Shown here one piece after another: positions 28,184 to 37,595 of a DNA stretch of 40,030 bases. The notes under the pieces were generated by a model. The model did no database searches, had not been told where the DNA came from, and was given only the letters and a program-made list of their open reading frames with translations. The DNA is from Gammaproteobacteria bacterium. Lineage in GTDB: Bacteria > Pseudomonadota > Gammaproteobacteria > Nitrosococcales > Methylophagaceae. The DNA is taken from NCBI GenBank assembly GCA_014859375.1, contig JACUUH010000020.1, forward strand, positions 1-40,030. The letters run 5' to 3'. Positions within the stretch are counted from its first letter, which is position 1, and every line of letters starts with the position of its first letter. A program made the translations under genes and the position numbers.

Positions 28184-29707
28184 ATGACTGTTATATCAGA
28201 ACAAGACTTTATTGATAGTATTGCCGATGCCTTGCAATTTATTGCTAATTATCATCCTAAAGACTTTATTCAAGCCATGGCTGATGCTTATGACAAAGAG
28301 CAGTCTCCTGCTGCCAAAGATGCAATTGCTCAAATCTTAATTAACTCACGTATGTGTGCTCAAGATAAACGCCCTATTTGCCAAGATACCGGTATCGTCA
28401 ATGTCTTTATCAAAGTAGGTATGCAAGTTCAGTGGAATACAAGCAAGTCCTTGGATGACATGGTTAATGAAGGTGTACGTCGTGCTTATTTGCATCCAGA
28501 TAATATCCTAAGATCATCAATAGTCAGTGATCCACTGGGCACACGAACCAATACCAAAGATAACACACCAGCGGTGATTCACACTCAGCTGGTTACTGGT
28601 GATAAAGTTGAAATTGACATTGCAGCTAAAGGCGGTGGTAGTGAAAATAAAGCTAAATTCACCATCCTAAATCCTAGTGATAGTCTCGTTGATTGGGTAC
28701 TGGAAACAGTCCCTAAAATGGGTGCGGGTTGGTGTCCTCCTGGTATGCTGGGCATTGGCGTCGGCGGTACTGCTGAAAAAGCGATGTTGATGGCAAAACA
28801 ATCGTTAATGGCACCAATTGACATACAAGAGTTGATTGAACGTGGGCCTGAAACTACTACCGAAAAACTCCGTGTTGAGTTGTATCACAAGGTTAATGAT
28901 CTAGGCATTGGTGCTCAAGGCCTAGGTGGATTAACAACCGTACTCGATGTCAAAATTAATGACTATCCAACACATGCTGCTTCGTTGCCTGTGGCAATAA
29001 TTCCTAACTGTGCTGCCACCCGCCATACCCATTTTATTTTGGATGGCACAGGCCCTGCCCAATTCGAACCACCCGCATTAAGTGATTGGCCAGAGATTAC
29101 ATGGCAGGCAGCACAAAACACGCGCCATGTTAATCTGGATACACTCACTCAAGCAGATATTGAGCAATGGCTTCCGGGTGAAACCTTATTGCTCAGTGGT
29201 CATTTATTAACCGGTCGCGATGCTGCACATAAAAAAATTGCCGACTTATTTACAAGCGGTTTACCCCTTCCAGATGGTTTAGATTTTAACAATCGTTTCA
29301 TCTACTATGTAGGTCCTGTCGATCCAGTAAAAAATGAAATTGTTGGCCCAGCAGGACCGACTACTGCTACACGTATGGATAAATTTACCGACATGATGCT
29401 GGATAAAACCGGTTTGCTTGGCATGATCGGTAAAGCTGAACGTGGACCAGAGACCATCGCATCGATCAAACATCATAAATCTGTTTATCTGATTGCCGTT
29501 GGTGGTTCAGCTTATCTGGTATCAAAAGCAATCAAAGCATCACGCATTATTGCCTTTGAACAATTAGGCATGGAAGCAATACGCGAGTTTACTATTGAAA
29601 ACATGCCTGTTACTGTTGCAGTAGATAGCCGCGGACAATCTGTTCATCACTCTGGTCCGATAGAATGGAAACAGAACATTGCCGATATCAAACTGTCTCA
29701 ACATTAA
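28184..29707 (+). CDS. fumA: Fumarate hydratase, class I (iron-sulfur)
   Basis: This [4Fe-4S]-dependent fumarase interconverts fumarate and malate in the TCA cycle. The 507 residues include the alpha-type half (RPICQDTGIVNVFIKVG, GGGSENKAKF, GTAEKAMLMAKQSL) and the beta-type half (HLLTGRDAAHKKIADL, YYVGPVDPVKNEIVGPAGPTTATRMDKFT). The two halves are fused as in FumA/FumB. The cluster cysteines are the ones in RPICQDTG, GAGWCPPG and IPNCAATRH. The oxygen-labile cluster usually makes this class sensitive to superoxide. It starts 24 bp after proS. Confidence 0.94.
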   Translation: MTVISEQDFIDSIADALQFIANYHPKDFIQAMADAYDKEQSPAAKDAIAQILINSRMCAQDKRPICQDTGIVNVFIKVGMQVQWNTSKSLDDMVNEGVRRAYLHPDNILRSSIVSDPLGTRTNTKDNTPAVIHTQLVTGDKVEIDIAAKGGGSENKAKFTILNPSDSLVDWVLETVPKMGAGWCPPGMLGIGVGGTAEKAMLMAKQSLMAPIDIQELIERGPETTTEKLRVELYHKVNDLGIGAQGLGGLTTVLDVKINDYPTHAASLPVAIIPNCAATRHTHFILDGTGPAQFEPPALSDWPEITWQAAQNTRHVNLDTLTQADIEQWLPGETLLLSGHLLTGRDAAHKKIADLFTSGLPLPDGLDFNNRFIYYVGPVDPVKNEIVGPAGPTTATRMDKFTDMMLDKTGLLGMIGKAERGPETIASIKHHKSVYLIAVGGSAYLVSKAIKASRIIAFEQLGMEAIREFTIENMPVTVAVDSRGQSVHHSGPIEWKQNIADIKLSQH

Positions 29708-29731
29708 ATGCACAAATAGGAGCGCCATGTC

Positions 29732-30190
29732 ATGACTATTGCAATTGCTCTACACCTTTTAGCTGCTGTAATTTGGGTGGGTGGTATGTTTTTCGCCTAC
29801 GTCATAGTAAGACCAACAGCTGCGCAACAATTTGAACCCTCAGTAAAATTAACCTTATGGTCCGCTATTTTCGGACGCTTCTTTCCCTGGGTAATGCTGT
29901 CGATAATAACGCTGTTAATAACCGGAATTTGGATGACTGTTGCGTTAGGAGGAATGTCTGCCGCTGCGACCGGACTCCATGTTCATATTATGCTGTTGCT
30001 CGGCATTATTATGATGCTGATATTTTTACATGTGAACTTCAATTTGTTCAAAAAACTCAAGTTAGCAATTGCTGACCATGATTGGATTGCCGGTGATTTT
30101 ATATTGACTCAAATTCGAAAAGCTATTGCGATGAATTTAGCATTAGGTCTAATTGTCGTTATCGTTGCCTCTAGCGGACGATTTTTTTAG
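29732..30190 (+). CDS. CopD-like four-helix membrane protein
   Basis: The 152-residue product has four transmembrane helices with conserved histidines (H8 in helix 1; HVHIMLLLG and LHVNFNLF in helix 3), which is the CopD/YozB pattern. CopD proteins have been linked to copper uptake or, in some forms, haem binding; the role here is unassigned. An AGGAG lies 9 nt before the ATG at 29732. A nearer ATG at 29726 runs into a stop after two codons. The 3' end overlaps the long version of the next frame, which is one reason to place that start downstream. Confidence 0.75.
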   Translation: MTIAIALHLLAAVIWVGGMFFAYVIVRPTAAQQFEPSVKLTLWSAIFGRFFPWVMLSIITLLITGIWMTVALGGMSAAATGLHVHIMLLLGIIMMLIFLHVNFNLFKKLKLAIADHDWIAGDFILTQIRKAIAMNLALGLIVVIVASSGRFF

Positions 30191-30203
30191 TCGTATTGAT
30201 TCG

Positions 30204-30884
30204 ATGAATAAAGTAGTTATTATCTGTTTATTAACCATGACATCCAGCATGCTGATGGCTGATCAAATCAAGCAAATAATCAATGATGATGGAACAGTAA
30301 CATTCACAAACGTAGCCGCGACTAAATCAGCTAAAAACCAGAGCGTTATCTATCGTTATCCTGCTGCAGGTGATGTTACGGTTTTTACCGATCAAAAACC
30401 TACTCATATAACGACTTTTGATGTATTAAAATTTGATTGTTATGCCTGTAATCCAGATTCAACCATAGATTGGAATACTGTCGCGCTCAATCATAGTGCG
30501 TTTGCTGAAACAGTTAATAATGCAGCAAAGTCCAACCATATTGAGCCGGCATTGGTTCGCGCCCTAATTCATGCCGAATCAGCGTTTAATCCCAATGCAC
30601 GGTCACAAAAAGGTGCCAGTGGTTTAATGCAGCTTATGCCTGCCACGGCTAAAGAGCTTGGTGTGAGCAATATATTTAATGCCAAGCAAAACATTGAGGG
30701 CGGTGTACGTTATCTGGCGCAATTACTAAAAGTGTTTAATGGCAATATTAGCTTGGCAACGGCAGCCTATAACGCTGGCCCCAATGCTGTAAAAAAATAT
30801 AATGGCATTCCGCCCTATCAAGAAACCAAAGTCTATGTTGAACGTGTTAGCATTCTGCATAAGCGTTATAAAAATGAAAGTTGA
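30204..30884 (+). CDS. Lytic transglycosylase (SLT domain) with DUF4124-like N-terminus
   Basis: The predicted periplasmic enzyme cleaves peptidoglycan glycan strands. From the ATG at 30204 the 226 residues begin with a signal peptide (MNKVVIICLLTMTSSMLMA). A DUF4124-like stretch follows (IKQIINDDGTVTFTNV), then an SLT domain (about 115-225). The catalytic Glu is in HAESAFNP, and GASGLMQLMPATAKELGV, GGVRYLAQLL and AAYNAGPNAVKKY are canonical. I rejected an upstream ATG at 30153 because it lies inside the previous gene and would bury the signal peptide. Confidence 0.9.
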   Translation: MNKVVIICLLTMTSSMLMADQIKQIINDDGTVTFTNVAATKSAKNQSVIYRYPAAGDVTVFTDQKPTHITTFDVLKFDCYACNPDSTIDWNTVALNHSAFAETVNNAAKSNHIEPALVRALIHAESAFNPNARSQKGASGLMQLMPATAKELGVSNIFNAKQNIEGGVRYLAQLLKVFNGNISLATAAYNAGPNAVKKYNGIPPYQETKVYVERVSILHKRYKNES

Positions 30885-30892
30885 TTTAAACC

Positions 30893-31165
30893 ATGGCTAA
30901 TCTCAAGAAATTTCTTGCAGAAAATGAACAATTGATTCATTCCAAAATGAAAAAAGTTGAATCACACGTCCAGCGACAGATCGATAATTGGGTGCAAAAT
31001 ACCATTTTAATTGAAGAGTGTGATATTCCATTTAAATACAAACGCCAAAAAAAATATAAATCGCTACAGGGCGCGCGAGTCGATATCATTTATTACCCCA
31101 GTCATGAAGACATAGCAGGTATCTCCTTTGATTATATGAAAGTGATAAAAATCAATTTATCCTAA
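30893..31165 (+). CDS. Small soluble protein of unknown function, 90 aa
   Basis: I do not recognise this family. The 90-residue product starts 8 bp after the lytic transglycosylase stop. It has an amphipathic, Lys-rich N-terminal helix (about 1-40), then aromatic-rich strands ([25 protein letters not shown]), with no signal or membrane segment. Tight spacing before and after supports a translated gene in the same operon. Confidence 0.65.
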   Translation: MANLKKFLAENEQLIHSKMKKVESHVQRQIDNWVQNTILIEECDIPFKYKRQKKYKSLQGARVDIIYYPSHEDIAGISFDYMKVIKINLS

Positions 31166-31181
31166 ACCAAGATTAGAAAAA

Positions 31182-31403
31182 ATGAACAATTTTCAACACA
31201 ATAACCCACTGCATGGTCATACATTAGAAAGCATATTAGTCGCATTGGTCGAGTTCTATGGCTGGGAAGGTCTCGGACGCCATATTGACATTCGCTGCTT
31301 TAATCAAAACCCATCAATCAAATCGAGCCTTAAATTTCTACGTAAAACGGAATGGGCAAGAAGAAAAGTTGAAGATTTGTTTATTGATATGCAAAAGCCC
31401 TAA
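31182..31403 (+). CDS. VF530-family (DUF2132) small protein
   Basis: The 73-residue product matches the VF530/DUF2132 pattern: [33 protein letters not shown] (about 8-40), then [24 protein letters not shown]. The family has a compact helical fold and was named a DNA-binding protein, but its role is not settled. It lies 16 bp after the preceding gene and 17 bp before the AUU-started epimerase-like gene. Confidence 0.88.
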   Translation: MNNFQHNNPLHGHTLESILVALVEFYGWEGLGRHIDIRCFNQNPSIKSSLKFLRKTEWARRKVEDLFIDMQKP

Positions 31404-31420
31404 CACATCGGGAGTAGACT

Positions 31421-32215
31421 ATTAGAAAAATTAGCATTTTAGGTAGCGGCTGGCTAGGTAAGCCGCTTGCCCAACATTTTGCCAATAGCGGTTTTATAAC
31501 CGCTCTATCAACGCGATCTCCAGACAAAATTGAGTCATTAACATCTGACAACATCACGCCCTATCTTGTTGATATCGATAATATCACTGCTGAATGTGAT
31601 GATTTTTTCAATTCCGACACACTGATTATCGCTATTACCTCCAAGAATATTGAAGCCTATCAAAACCTGATTGCTTATATTGAACAATCACCGATAAAAC
31701 AGCTTATTTTTATCAGCTCATCTTCTGTTTACAAAACAACCAATGACATTGTGACTGAACAGTCAAATGATGAAAACGCAGACAGCGAATTACTGCACAT
31801 AGAAACCTTGTTTAGAGCTAATCCCAATTTCGCAACAACTATCCTGCGATTGAGTGGTCTAGTTGGTTATAGTCGACATCCGGGAAATTTCTTTGCTAAT
31901 GGCAAGCTGGTTCAACATGCTGATGCGCCAGTTAATTTAATCCATCGTGATGACTGTATTGGCATCATCGACGCAATTATTGACCAACATAAGTGGAATG
32001 AAATATTCAATGCTTGTGCCGACACCCATCCCACCAAACGTATCTTTTATAGTCATGCCAGAACCTTGCTTGGCTCGGCTACAACTGGTTTACGTTTTGC
32101 TGACAGCAATGAATTAGAATTTAAAATCGTCAGCAATGATAAAGTCAAACAACAGTTAAATTATCAGTTTAGCTATCCTGATGTTATGACCATTCCGTTT
32201 GGTAATGGTGCATGA
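31421..32215 (+). CDS. NAD(P)-dependent epimerase/dehydratase-like (SDR) protein with an apparent AUU start
   Basis: The frame from 31421 encodes 264 residues, with a Rossmann motif ISILGSGWLGKPLAQHF at the very N-terminus. The nucleotide-binding site, a TLIIAITSKN strand and IFISSSSVY are all intact. The C-terminal NLIHRDDCIGIIDAI and EIFNACADTHPTKR blocks are typical of YeeZ-like extended-SDR proteins. An in-frame TAG stands at 31415-31417. No ATG, GTG or TTG precedes the Rossmann fold, and the first in-frame ATG (31751) would delete it. ATT at 31421 lies 6 nt after GGGAG, an ideal ribosome site. Its stop overlaps the next gene by 4 bp. The substrate is unknown. Confidence 0.8.
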   Translation: MRKISILGSGWLGKPLAQHFANSGFITALSTRSPDKIESLTSDNITPYLVDIDNITAECDDFFNSDTLIIAITSKNIEAYQNLIAYIEQSPIKQLIFISSSSVYKTTNDIVTEQSNDENADSELLHIETLFRANPNFATTILRLSGLVGYSRHPGNFFANGKLVQHADAPVNLIHRDDCIGIIDAIIDQHKWNEIFNACADTHPTKRIFYSHARTLLGSATTGLRFADSNELEFKIVSNDKVKQQLNYQFSYPDVMTIPFGNGA

Positions 32216-32691
32216 CAATGCAAAACAGCACCAATGAGCGATGTCCATGTAGCAGTGGCAGCAGTTATTCAAGCTGTTGTCAGCCATTACATGATGGCAT
32301 AGTGACCGCGGCCAGTGCTGAACAATTAATGCGCTCGCGTTACAGTGCATTTTGTTTAAAAAAGGCACCCTACCTAATTGCGACCTTACACCCTGATTAC
32401 CGTAGTGCCGATGATGAACAAAGCCTCGCAGAACTGTTTGAACAAACACAGTGGTTAGGTTTAAAAGTCATTTCACATAAATCTAAAAATAACACTGCCA
32501 CAGTTGAATTTTCAGCGTTTTATCAAGATGCAAATCAGGTAGCTCAGCTGCACGAACGGTCACGATTTGTCAAAATTGATAACTGCTGGTTCTATCAAGA
32601 TGGTGACATACTTCCACCCATCACATTAGCTCGTAATGACAGCTGTTTTTGTGGCAGTGGCAATAAATACAAAAAATGCCACGGTCGCTAG
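32212..32691 (+). CDS. ychJ: YchJ family protein with two SEC-C motifs
   Basis: The 159-residue product has zinc-binding SEC-C motifs at both ends: CPCSSGSSYSSCC near residues 11-23 and CFCGSGNKYKKCH at the C-terminus. Between them is the UPF0225/YchJ core, including LMRSRYSAFCLKKAPYLIATLHP and FVKIDNCWFYQDGD. The function is unknown; SEC-C motifs bind zinc and often mediate protein contacts. A 4-bp overlap with the epimerase-like gene indicates coupling. Confidence 0.9.
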   Translation: MTMQNSTNERCPCSSGSSYSSCCQPLHDGIVTAASAEQLMRSRYSAFCLKKAPYLIATLHPDYRSADDEQSLAELFEQTQWLGLKVISHKSKNNTATVEFSAFYQDANQVAQLHERSRFVKIDNCWFYQDGDILPPITLARNDSCFCGSGNKYKKCHGR

Positions 32692-32790
32692 TTTTTCATC
32701 GCCAGCCCTTTGCCAATTGAAAAAACTTCATCATTGAAAACACTGCAAAGTTCTGAAAACCAGTATATCCAACTAACTTGGTCCTCGGCA

Positions 32791-33711
32791 CTATAACGCC
32801 AGTTTGCTCTCAATATCAGCTTTATCCAATTCAGGTATACATAATGCGATAAAGTCATAACCAAACGTTCTAAGATAATGGCCTTTTCTGACTGCTAATT
32901 TCGTTTGGTTTTCGCCAAACAGGTGACTGCTATCGATCAATGCAAGACCTGTATCACGTTTGGCATCAAATGCCATAGCAGCGACAATACCAACACCCAT
33001 ATCCAATTCGACATACGATTTAATAACATCGGCATCTAATGCAGACATCGCTATATCAGGAAAAATACCGACATCAGCAAACGCTTTATCAATCGTTGCG
33101 CGTCCGGTGAAGCCTTCGTGATAGGTCACAATCGGATAAGCAGCAATATTATCGAGTTGTATTGTTTCTATCTGTGTCAGAGGGTGAGCTTTTGGAACGA
33201 GGACGGCATGTTGCCAACGATAATAAGGAAAACTCACCAGCTCATTAATGCCACCAATGGCTTCAGTTGCAACCCCAATATCAGCTTCACCATTTAGCAA
33301 CATTTGTGAAATTTCATCAGGGCTAGCCTGATGAAGTTTTAAATGAACTTTAGGATAATGCTGCTTAAATTTTTTAATGACCTCGGGCAAAACATAGCGT
33401 GCCTGGGTATGGGTGGTAACAATGGTTAATTTACCTGTGTCCTGTTGGCTGTATTGATCCGCAAGATTTTTTAGATTTTTAGCATCAAGAAGCATCCGCT
33501 CCACAATCTGTTGCATCTCTTTACCCGGTTCGGTTAAACCAATTAAACGTTTACCTTTTCTGATATAAAGATCAACGCCAAGCTCATCCTCCAAGTCTTT
33601 AATGTGCTTGGACACACCCGACTGCGAGGTGAACAAATGATTGGCGACCTCGGTCAGATTGAAATCATGTCGCACCGTCTCGCGGATAATCCGTAGTTGT
33701 TGAAAGTTCAT
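32791..33711 (-). CDS. cysB: CysB-type LysR regulator of sulfur assimilation
   Basis: The 306-residue LysR protein has an N-terminal winged helix (about 1-60: [46 protein letters not shown]). Its effector domain resembles CysB/Cbl ([40 protein letters not shown]). CysB activates sulfate-assimilation genes when N-acetylserine signals sulfur shortage. It is the last gene of the sulfate-import operon, overlapping cysA by 4 bp, so the regulator and its target transporter are co-expressed. Cbl is an alternative name. Confidence 0.88.
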   Translation of the reverse strand: MNFQQLRIIRETVRHDFNLTEVANHLFTSQSGVSKHIKDLEDELGVDLYIRKGKRLIGLTEPGKEMQQIVERMLLDAKNLKNLADQYSQQDTGKLTIVTTHTQARYVLPEVIKKFKQHYPKVHLKLHQASPDEISQMLLNGEADIGVATEAIGGINELVSFPYYRWQHAVLVPKAHPLTQIETIQLDNIAAYPIVTYHEGFTGRATIDKAFADVGIFPDIAMSALDADVIKSYVELDMGVGIVAAMAFDAKRDTGLALIDSSHLFGENQTKLAVRKGHYLRTFGYDFIALCIPELDKADIESKLAL

Positions 33712-34799
33712 GCAAGGCTATCCTTATTGATGCTATCTCTATGAAACAACTTTAGTTTCGACGGCACTAGCTTAACGATTTGACCACTGGTTAATGATAA
33801 CTCATCGACACGTTGTGGACTCAGCTCCACTTCAAAATGCTGACCAGCAGCGCTATTGATACCATCGAGTTCGACCCGTGAATTCAAACCAAATGACAGA
33901 ACACGATTGACTTTGGCTGATAAGCCATTGACTTGCTGGTTATCTGTAACGATCTCTAATTCATGCGGACGAGCAAAAGCATAGACTTCCGAACCATGCT
34001 CATAATTTTCACCCTGATTATGAATAACATCATCTCCAATATGCAGATGGCCATCATCAACGCGACCGTGAAACAGATTGACCGAACCTAAAAAGCCATA
34101 GACAAATGGGGTTTCCGGATGATTATATACTTCATCAGGGGTACCAACCTGTTCCACTTTACCGTGATCCATCATCACTACTCTGTCAGCGACTTCCAAT
34201 GCTTCTTCCTGATCATGCGTTACAAAAATGGATGTAATATGCAACTCATCATGCAATTTACGCAACCAACGACGTAACTCCTTACGCACCTTGGCATCCA
34301 ATGCCCCAAACGGCTCATCTAACAATAACACCCGTGGCTCTACTGCCAAGGCTCTTGCCAACGCAATTCGTTGTCGCTGGCCACCCGATAGTTGTGATGG
34401 AAAACGATCCGCCAGCCAATCCAATTGCACCAATTCGAGTAGGCGGTGGACTTTTTCAGCAATGACCTTTTCAGACGGTCTTGTTTTGCGAGGCTTCATT
34501 CTTAAACCAAATGCCACATTATCAAATACAGTCATATGCTTGAATAAAGCATAATGTTGAAAAACAAAGCCAACTTGACGTTCGCGCACATGAGTAGCTG
34601 AGGCATCATCCCCTTCAAGAATCACTGAACCGGAATCAGCTTGGTCCAACCCCGCAATAATTCTTAATAAAGTCGTTTTTCCACAGCCAGATGGACCTAA
34701 CAATGCTACCAGCTCACCTGATGGAAAGTTGAGCGAAATATCGTCCAATGCGGTAAAACTGCCAAATTGTTTATGTAAATTTTTAACTTCTATGCTCAT
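33708..34799 (-). CDS. cysA: Sulfate/thiosulfate ABC transporter ATP-binding protein
   Basis: This ATPase drives the CysTW permease. The 363 residues show Walker A GPSGCGKT (35-42), Q-loop [21 protein letters not shown], signature [16 protein letters not shown], Walker [13 protein letters not shown], and switch His in [11 protein letters not shown]-terminal TOBE-like regulatory domain follows (about 240-355). It lies 17 bp after cysW and overlaps cysB. Confidence 0.96.
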   Translation of the reverse strand: MSIEVKNLHKQFGSFTALDDISLNFPSGELVALLGPSGCGKTTLLRIIAGLDQADSGSVILEGDDASATHVRERQVGFVFQHYALFKHMTVFDNVAFGLRMKPRKTRPSEKVIAEKVHRLLELVQLDWLADRFPSQLSGGQRQRIALARALAVEPRVLLLDEPFGALDAKVRKELRRWLRKLHDELHITSIFVTHDQEEALEVADRVVMMDHGKVEQVGTPDEVYNHPETPFVYGFLGSVNLFHGRVDDGHLHIGDDVIHNQGENYEHGSEVYAFARPHELEIVTDNQQVNGLSAKVNRVLSFGLNSRVELDGINSAAGQHFEVELSPQRVDELSLTSGQIVKLVPSKLKLFHRDSINKDSLA

Positions 34800-34816
34800 G
34801 TTAATCGTCTCTTAAA

Positions 34817-35731
34817 TTAATGTGCCGAGGCATTAGTGTCAGCGCGGTGTTCGACCCAGGTTTTTAATACCAGCGTCACTAAGGCCAATAGTGCCAGCAA
34901 TGATGCTACTGCAAAGGCTGCGGCAAAGTTGTATTCGTTATAAAGAATTTCAACGTGTAAAGGCAGGGTATTGGTTTGTCCACGTATATGCCCAGATACC
35001 ACGGACACCGCACCAAACTCACCCATCGCTCTGGCATTACACAAAATCACCCCGTACAGCAGTCCCCATTTAATATTGGGCAAAGTCACATACCAAAAGG
35101 TTTGCCAGCCACCAGCACCTAATACAACAGCCGCCTCTTCCTCTTCCTTGCCTTGTGCCTGCATCAATGGAATTAGCTCGCGCGCAACAAACGGGAAGGT
35201 AACAAATATAGTGGCAAGCACAATGCCCGGAACCGCAAAAATAATCTTGACATCGTTAGCGACAAGCCATTCACCAAACCAACCATTGACACCAAATACC
35301 AGCACATAGACTAGACCGACAATGACCGGTGAAACAGAAAAAGGCAGATCGATGAAGGTAATTAACAACTGCTTGCCTTTAAATTCAAACTTGGCAATTG
35401 CCCAAGCAGCAGCCACCCCAAACACCAAATTTAATGGCACTGCAATTGAGGCTGCCAACAGTGTCAACCGCACCGCTGATAAGGCATCAGCATCAGTCAA
35501 TGCAAGCCAGTAAACGCCAAAGCCTTTGCGTAGTGCTTCTGAAAATACCGCTATCAGTGGCAGCAACAAAAATAAAGCAAAAAAACTCAAGCCCATGCTA
35601 ATGACAGCAATTTTTATCCATTTATTCTCTCGGGTTGCGACATTGTGTTCAAATTTAGTCGGCTCAACCCACTTAAATAGTCGATCTGATGGTTTAGCCT
35701 TTAAAGACGTATCGGTTATTGCAGTACTCAT
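34817..35731 (-). CDS. cysW: Sulfate ABC transporter permease CysW
   Basis: This inner-membrane permease of the sulfate/thiosulfate importer has 304 residues and about six helices. The coupling EAA loop, EEEEAAVVLGAGGWQTFWYVTLPNIKWGLLYG, lies in the second half, and MGEFGAVSVVSGHIRGQTNTLPLHVEILYNEY is typical of CysW. It overlaps cysT by 4 bp. The N-terminal about 40 residues are hydrophilic and longer than the core. Confidence 0.95.
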   Translation of the reverse strand: MSTAITDTSLKAKPSDRLFKWVEPTKFEHNVATRENKWIKIAVISMGLSFFALFLLLPLIAVFSEALRKGFGVYWLALTDADALSAVRLTLLAASIAVPLNLVFGVAAAWAIAKFEFKGKQLLITFIDLPFSVSPVIVGLVYVLVFGVNGWFGEWLVANDVKIIFAVPGIVLATIFVTFPFVARELIPLMQAQGKEEEEAAVVLGAGGWQTFWYVTLPNIKWGLLYGVILCNARAMGEFGAVSVVSGHIRGQTNTLPLHVEILYNEYNFAAAFAVASLLALLALVTLVLKTWVEHRADTNASAH

Positions 35732-36567
35732 TTATTTCTTCCTGTGCGTTTGCCAGCCCATGATTGCAAGGCATTAATAATCAACAACATCACAAACGAC
35801 ACCACCAACATAACGGCTGCAATTGCGGTCGCTCCGGTATAGTCATATTGCTCGAGTTTGGTAATAATCATTAATGGGGTAATTTCTGACACCATCGGAA
35901 TATTGCCGGCGATAAAAATAACCGAGCCATATTCGCCAACTGCCCGAGCAAACGCCAATGCAAAACCAGTCATCAAAGCAGGCAACAGGATTGGCATCAG
36001 CACATAGCGAAACGTCTGCCAGCGATTTGCACCCAAACTGGATGCCGCTTCTTCAAGCTCTGTTTCCAAATCCTGAAGTACGGGTTGCACTGTTCGCACT
36101 ACAAACGGCAAACCGATAAATACTAATGCCACCAGAACACCCAGCGGTGCAAAAGCCACTTTTATGCCTAACGATCCCTGAATAAACTGACCCAACCAGC
36201 CATTTGGAGCATATATCGCTGTTAATGCAATACCCGCCACCGCAGTCGGCAAGGCAAAAGGTAAGTCAATCAAAGCATCGACAATTTTCTTACCCGGAAA
36301 GGAATACCTAACCAACACCCATGCCAGCATTAAGCCAAAGACAGAATTAATAGCTGCCGCGCCTAACGAAGCACCAAAAGATAATTTATAGGATGCGACG
36401 ACTCGAGGCGCGGTTACGACTGCCCAAAATTCAGTCCAAGTTAATGCGCTGGTAAAAACAAACACTGCACTCAATGGAATCAGAATAATCAATGACAGGT
36501 AAACCAGAGTAAAGCCCATCGACAGGCCAAACCCTGGTAATACCGAAAATGATTTAACAGAAGACAT
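35728..36567 (-). CDS. cysT: Sulfate ABC transporter permease CysT (CysU)
   Basis: The partner permease to CysW has 279 residues and six helices. Its EAA loop is EEAASSLGANRWQTFRYVLMPILLPALMTG, and AVGEYGSVIFIAGNIPMVSEITPLMIITKLEQYDY follows, the CysT signature. The start codon overlaps the end of the binding-protein gene by one base, and the stop overlaps cysW by four, so the order binding protein, permease, permease, ATPase is tightly coupled. Confidence 0.95.
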   Translation of the reverse strand: MSSVKSFSVLPGFGLSMGFTLVYLSLIILIPLSAVFVFTSALTWTEFWAVVTAPRVVASYKLSFGASLGAAAINSVFGLMLAWVLVRYSFPGKKIVDALIDLPFALPTAVAGIALTAIYAPNGWLGQFIQGSLGIKVAFAPLGVLVALVFIGLPFVVRTVQPVLQDLETELEEAASSLGANRWQTFRYVLMPILLPALMTGFALAFARAVGEYGSVIFIAGNIPMVSEITPLMIITKLEQYDYTGATAIAAVMLVVSFVMLLIINALQSWAGKRTGRNK

Positions 36568-37577
36568 TAGCGATTCACCATGATTTGATCAAACAATGCA
36601 CCATCAGCGAAATGCTGTGCTTTAACAGCAGCCCAGCCACCGAGCTTTTCTTCAACCGTAAAGGTTTTAATAGTCGGATATTGGTGCTGAAAGTTAGCTA
36701 ACACTGTTTGATTTCGTGGTCGAAAGTTTTGCTTGGCAATAATTTCCTGACCTTGTTCACTGTACAGAAAATTCAGATATTCTCTGGCTAATTCGGTGGT
36801 GCCACGCTTTTCTGTCACCGACTTAATAATGGCAACCGGTGCCGATGCATCAATAGAAAGCGATGGATAGACCACATCAAATTTATCCTTACCCAACTCA
36901 CCTGCAATTAATATAGCTTCATTTTCAAAGGTCACCAACACATCGCCAACATCACGCTGGGTAAATGTCGTTGTTGCCCCGCGACCACCACCATCCAAAA
37001 CCGGCACATTGGCAAATAATTTAGTCACAAAGTCTTTTGCGCCCTGCTCGCTGCCAGTCGTTTCAAGCGCATAGCCCCATGCTGCAAGATAGGTGTAACG
37101 GCCATTGCCTGATGTTTTAGGATTCGGCACGATAACTTCCAGTCCAGAACGCGTCAAATCTGACCAGTCCTGAATGTTTTCAGGATTACCTTTGCGGACT
37201 AAGAAAACGGTGGTGGTTGAATACGGTGTAGCGTTATGCGGAAACTGCTCTTGCCAATTGGCAGCAATCAAGCCTTTATCAGCCAGCATTTGAATATCTG
37301 GCGACTGATTCATAGTAATAACATCAGCTTCTAAACCAGCGGCAACCGCCATTGCCTGTTTGCTTGAGCCGCCATGAGACTGATTGATAGTGACCTTACG
37401 GTTTTGCTGTTTTTGAATAAATGTTTCAAAAGCTGGGTTGATGCTCTTATATAGCTCTCTCGATACGTCATAAGACACATTGAGCAAACTGTCTGCCGCC
37501 CAGACACTATTAGTTAGTGCTAAGCCAAAGCTTGTTGCAATTGCTACTTTTTTAAAGATTGATTTGTTGATTTTCAT
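36567..37577 (-). CDS. sbp: Periplasmic sulfate-binding protein
   Basis: The sulfate receptor delivers anion to CysTWA. I placed the start at 37577 because GGAG stands 7 nt upstream and a signal peptide begins immediately (MKINKSIFKKVAIATSFGLALTNSVWA). An ATG six codons upstream, at 37595, is possible. The mature protein starts near ADSLLNVSYDVSRELYKSINPAF. Other family blocks are NQSHGGSSKQAMAV and NPKTSGNGRYTYLAAWGYAL, which contain sulfate-contacting residues. It could be Sbp (sulfate) or CysP (thiosulfate); the YDVSRELY and QSHGGS motifs fit Sbp. Confidence 0.93.
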   Translation of the reverse strand: MKINKSIFKKVAIATSFGLALTNSVWAADSLLNVSYDVSRELYKSINPAFETFIQKQQNRKVTINQSHGGSSKQAMAVAAGLEADVITMNQSPDIQMLADKGLIAANWQEQFPHNATPYSTTTVFLVRKGNPENIQDWSDLTRSGLEVIVPNPKTSGNGRYTYLAAWGYALETTGSEQGAKDFVTKLFANVPVLDGGGRGATTTFTQRDVGDVLVTFENEAILIAGELGKDKFDVVYPSLSIDASAPVAIIKSVTEKRGTTELAREYLNFLYSEQGQEIIAKQNFRPRNQTVLANFQHQYPTIKTFTVEEKLGGWAAVKAQHFADGALFDQIMVNR

Positions 37578-37595
37578 TGAACGCTCCACGGTCAT

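Noticed and set aside
30153-30203. Upstream ATG for the lytic transglycosylase
   Set aside because: It lies inside the preceding membrane protein gene and would put 17 residues before a clear signal peptide.
31751-32215. Short 154-residue version of the epimerase-like protein
   Set aside because: It would lack the nucleotide-binding fold, which is encoded in frame and intact upstream to 31421.
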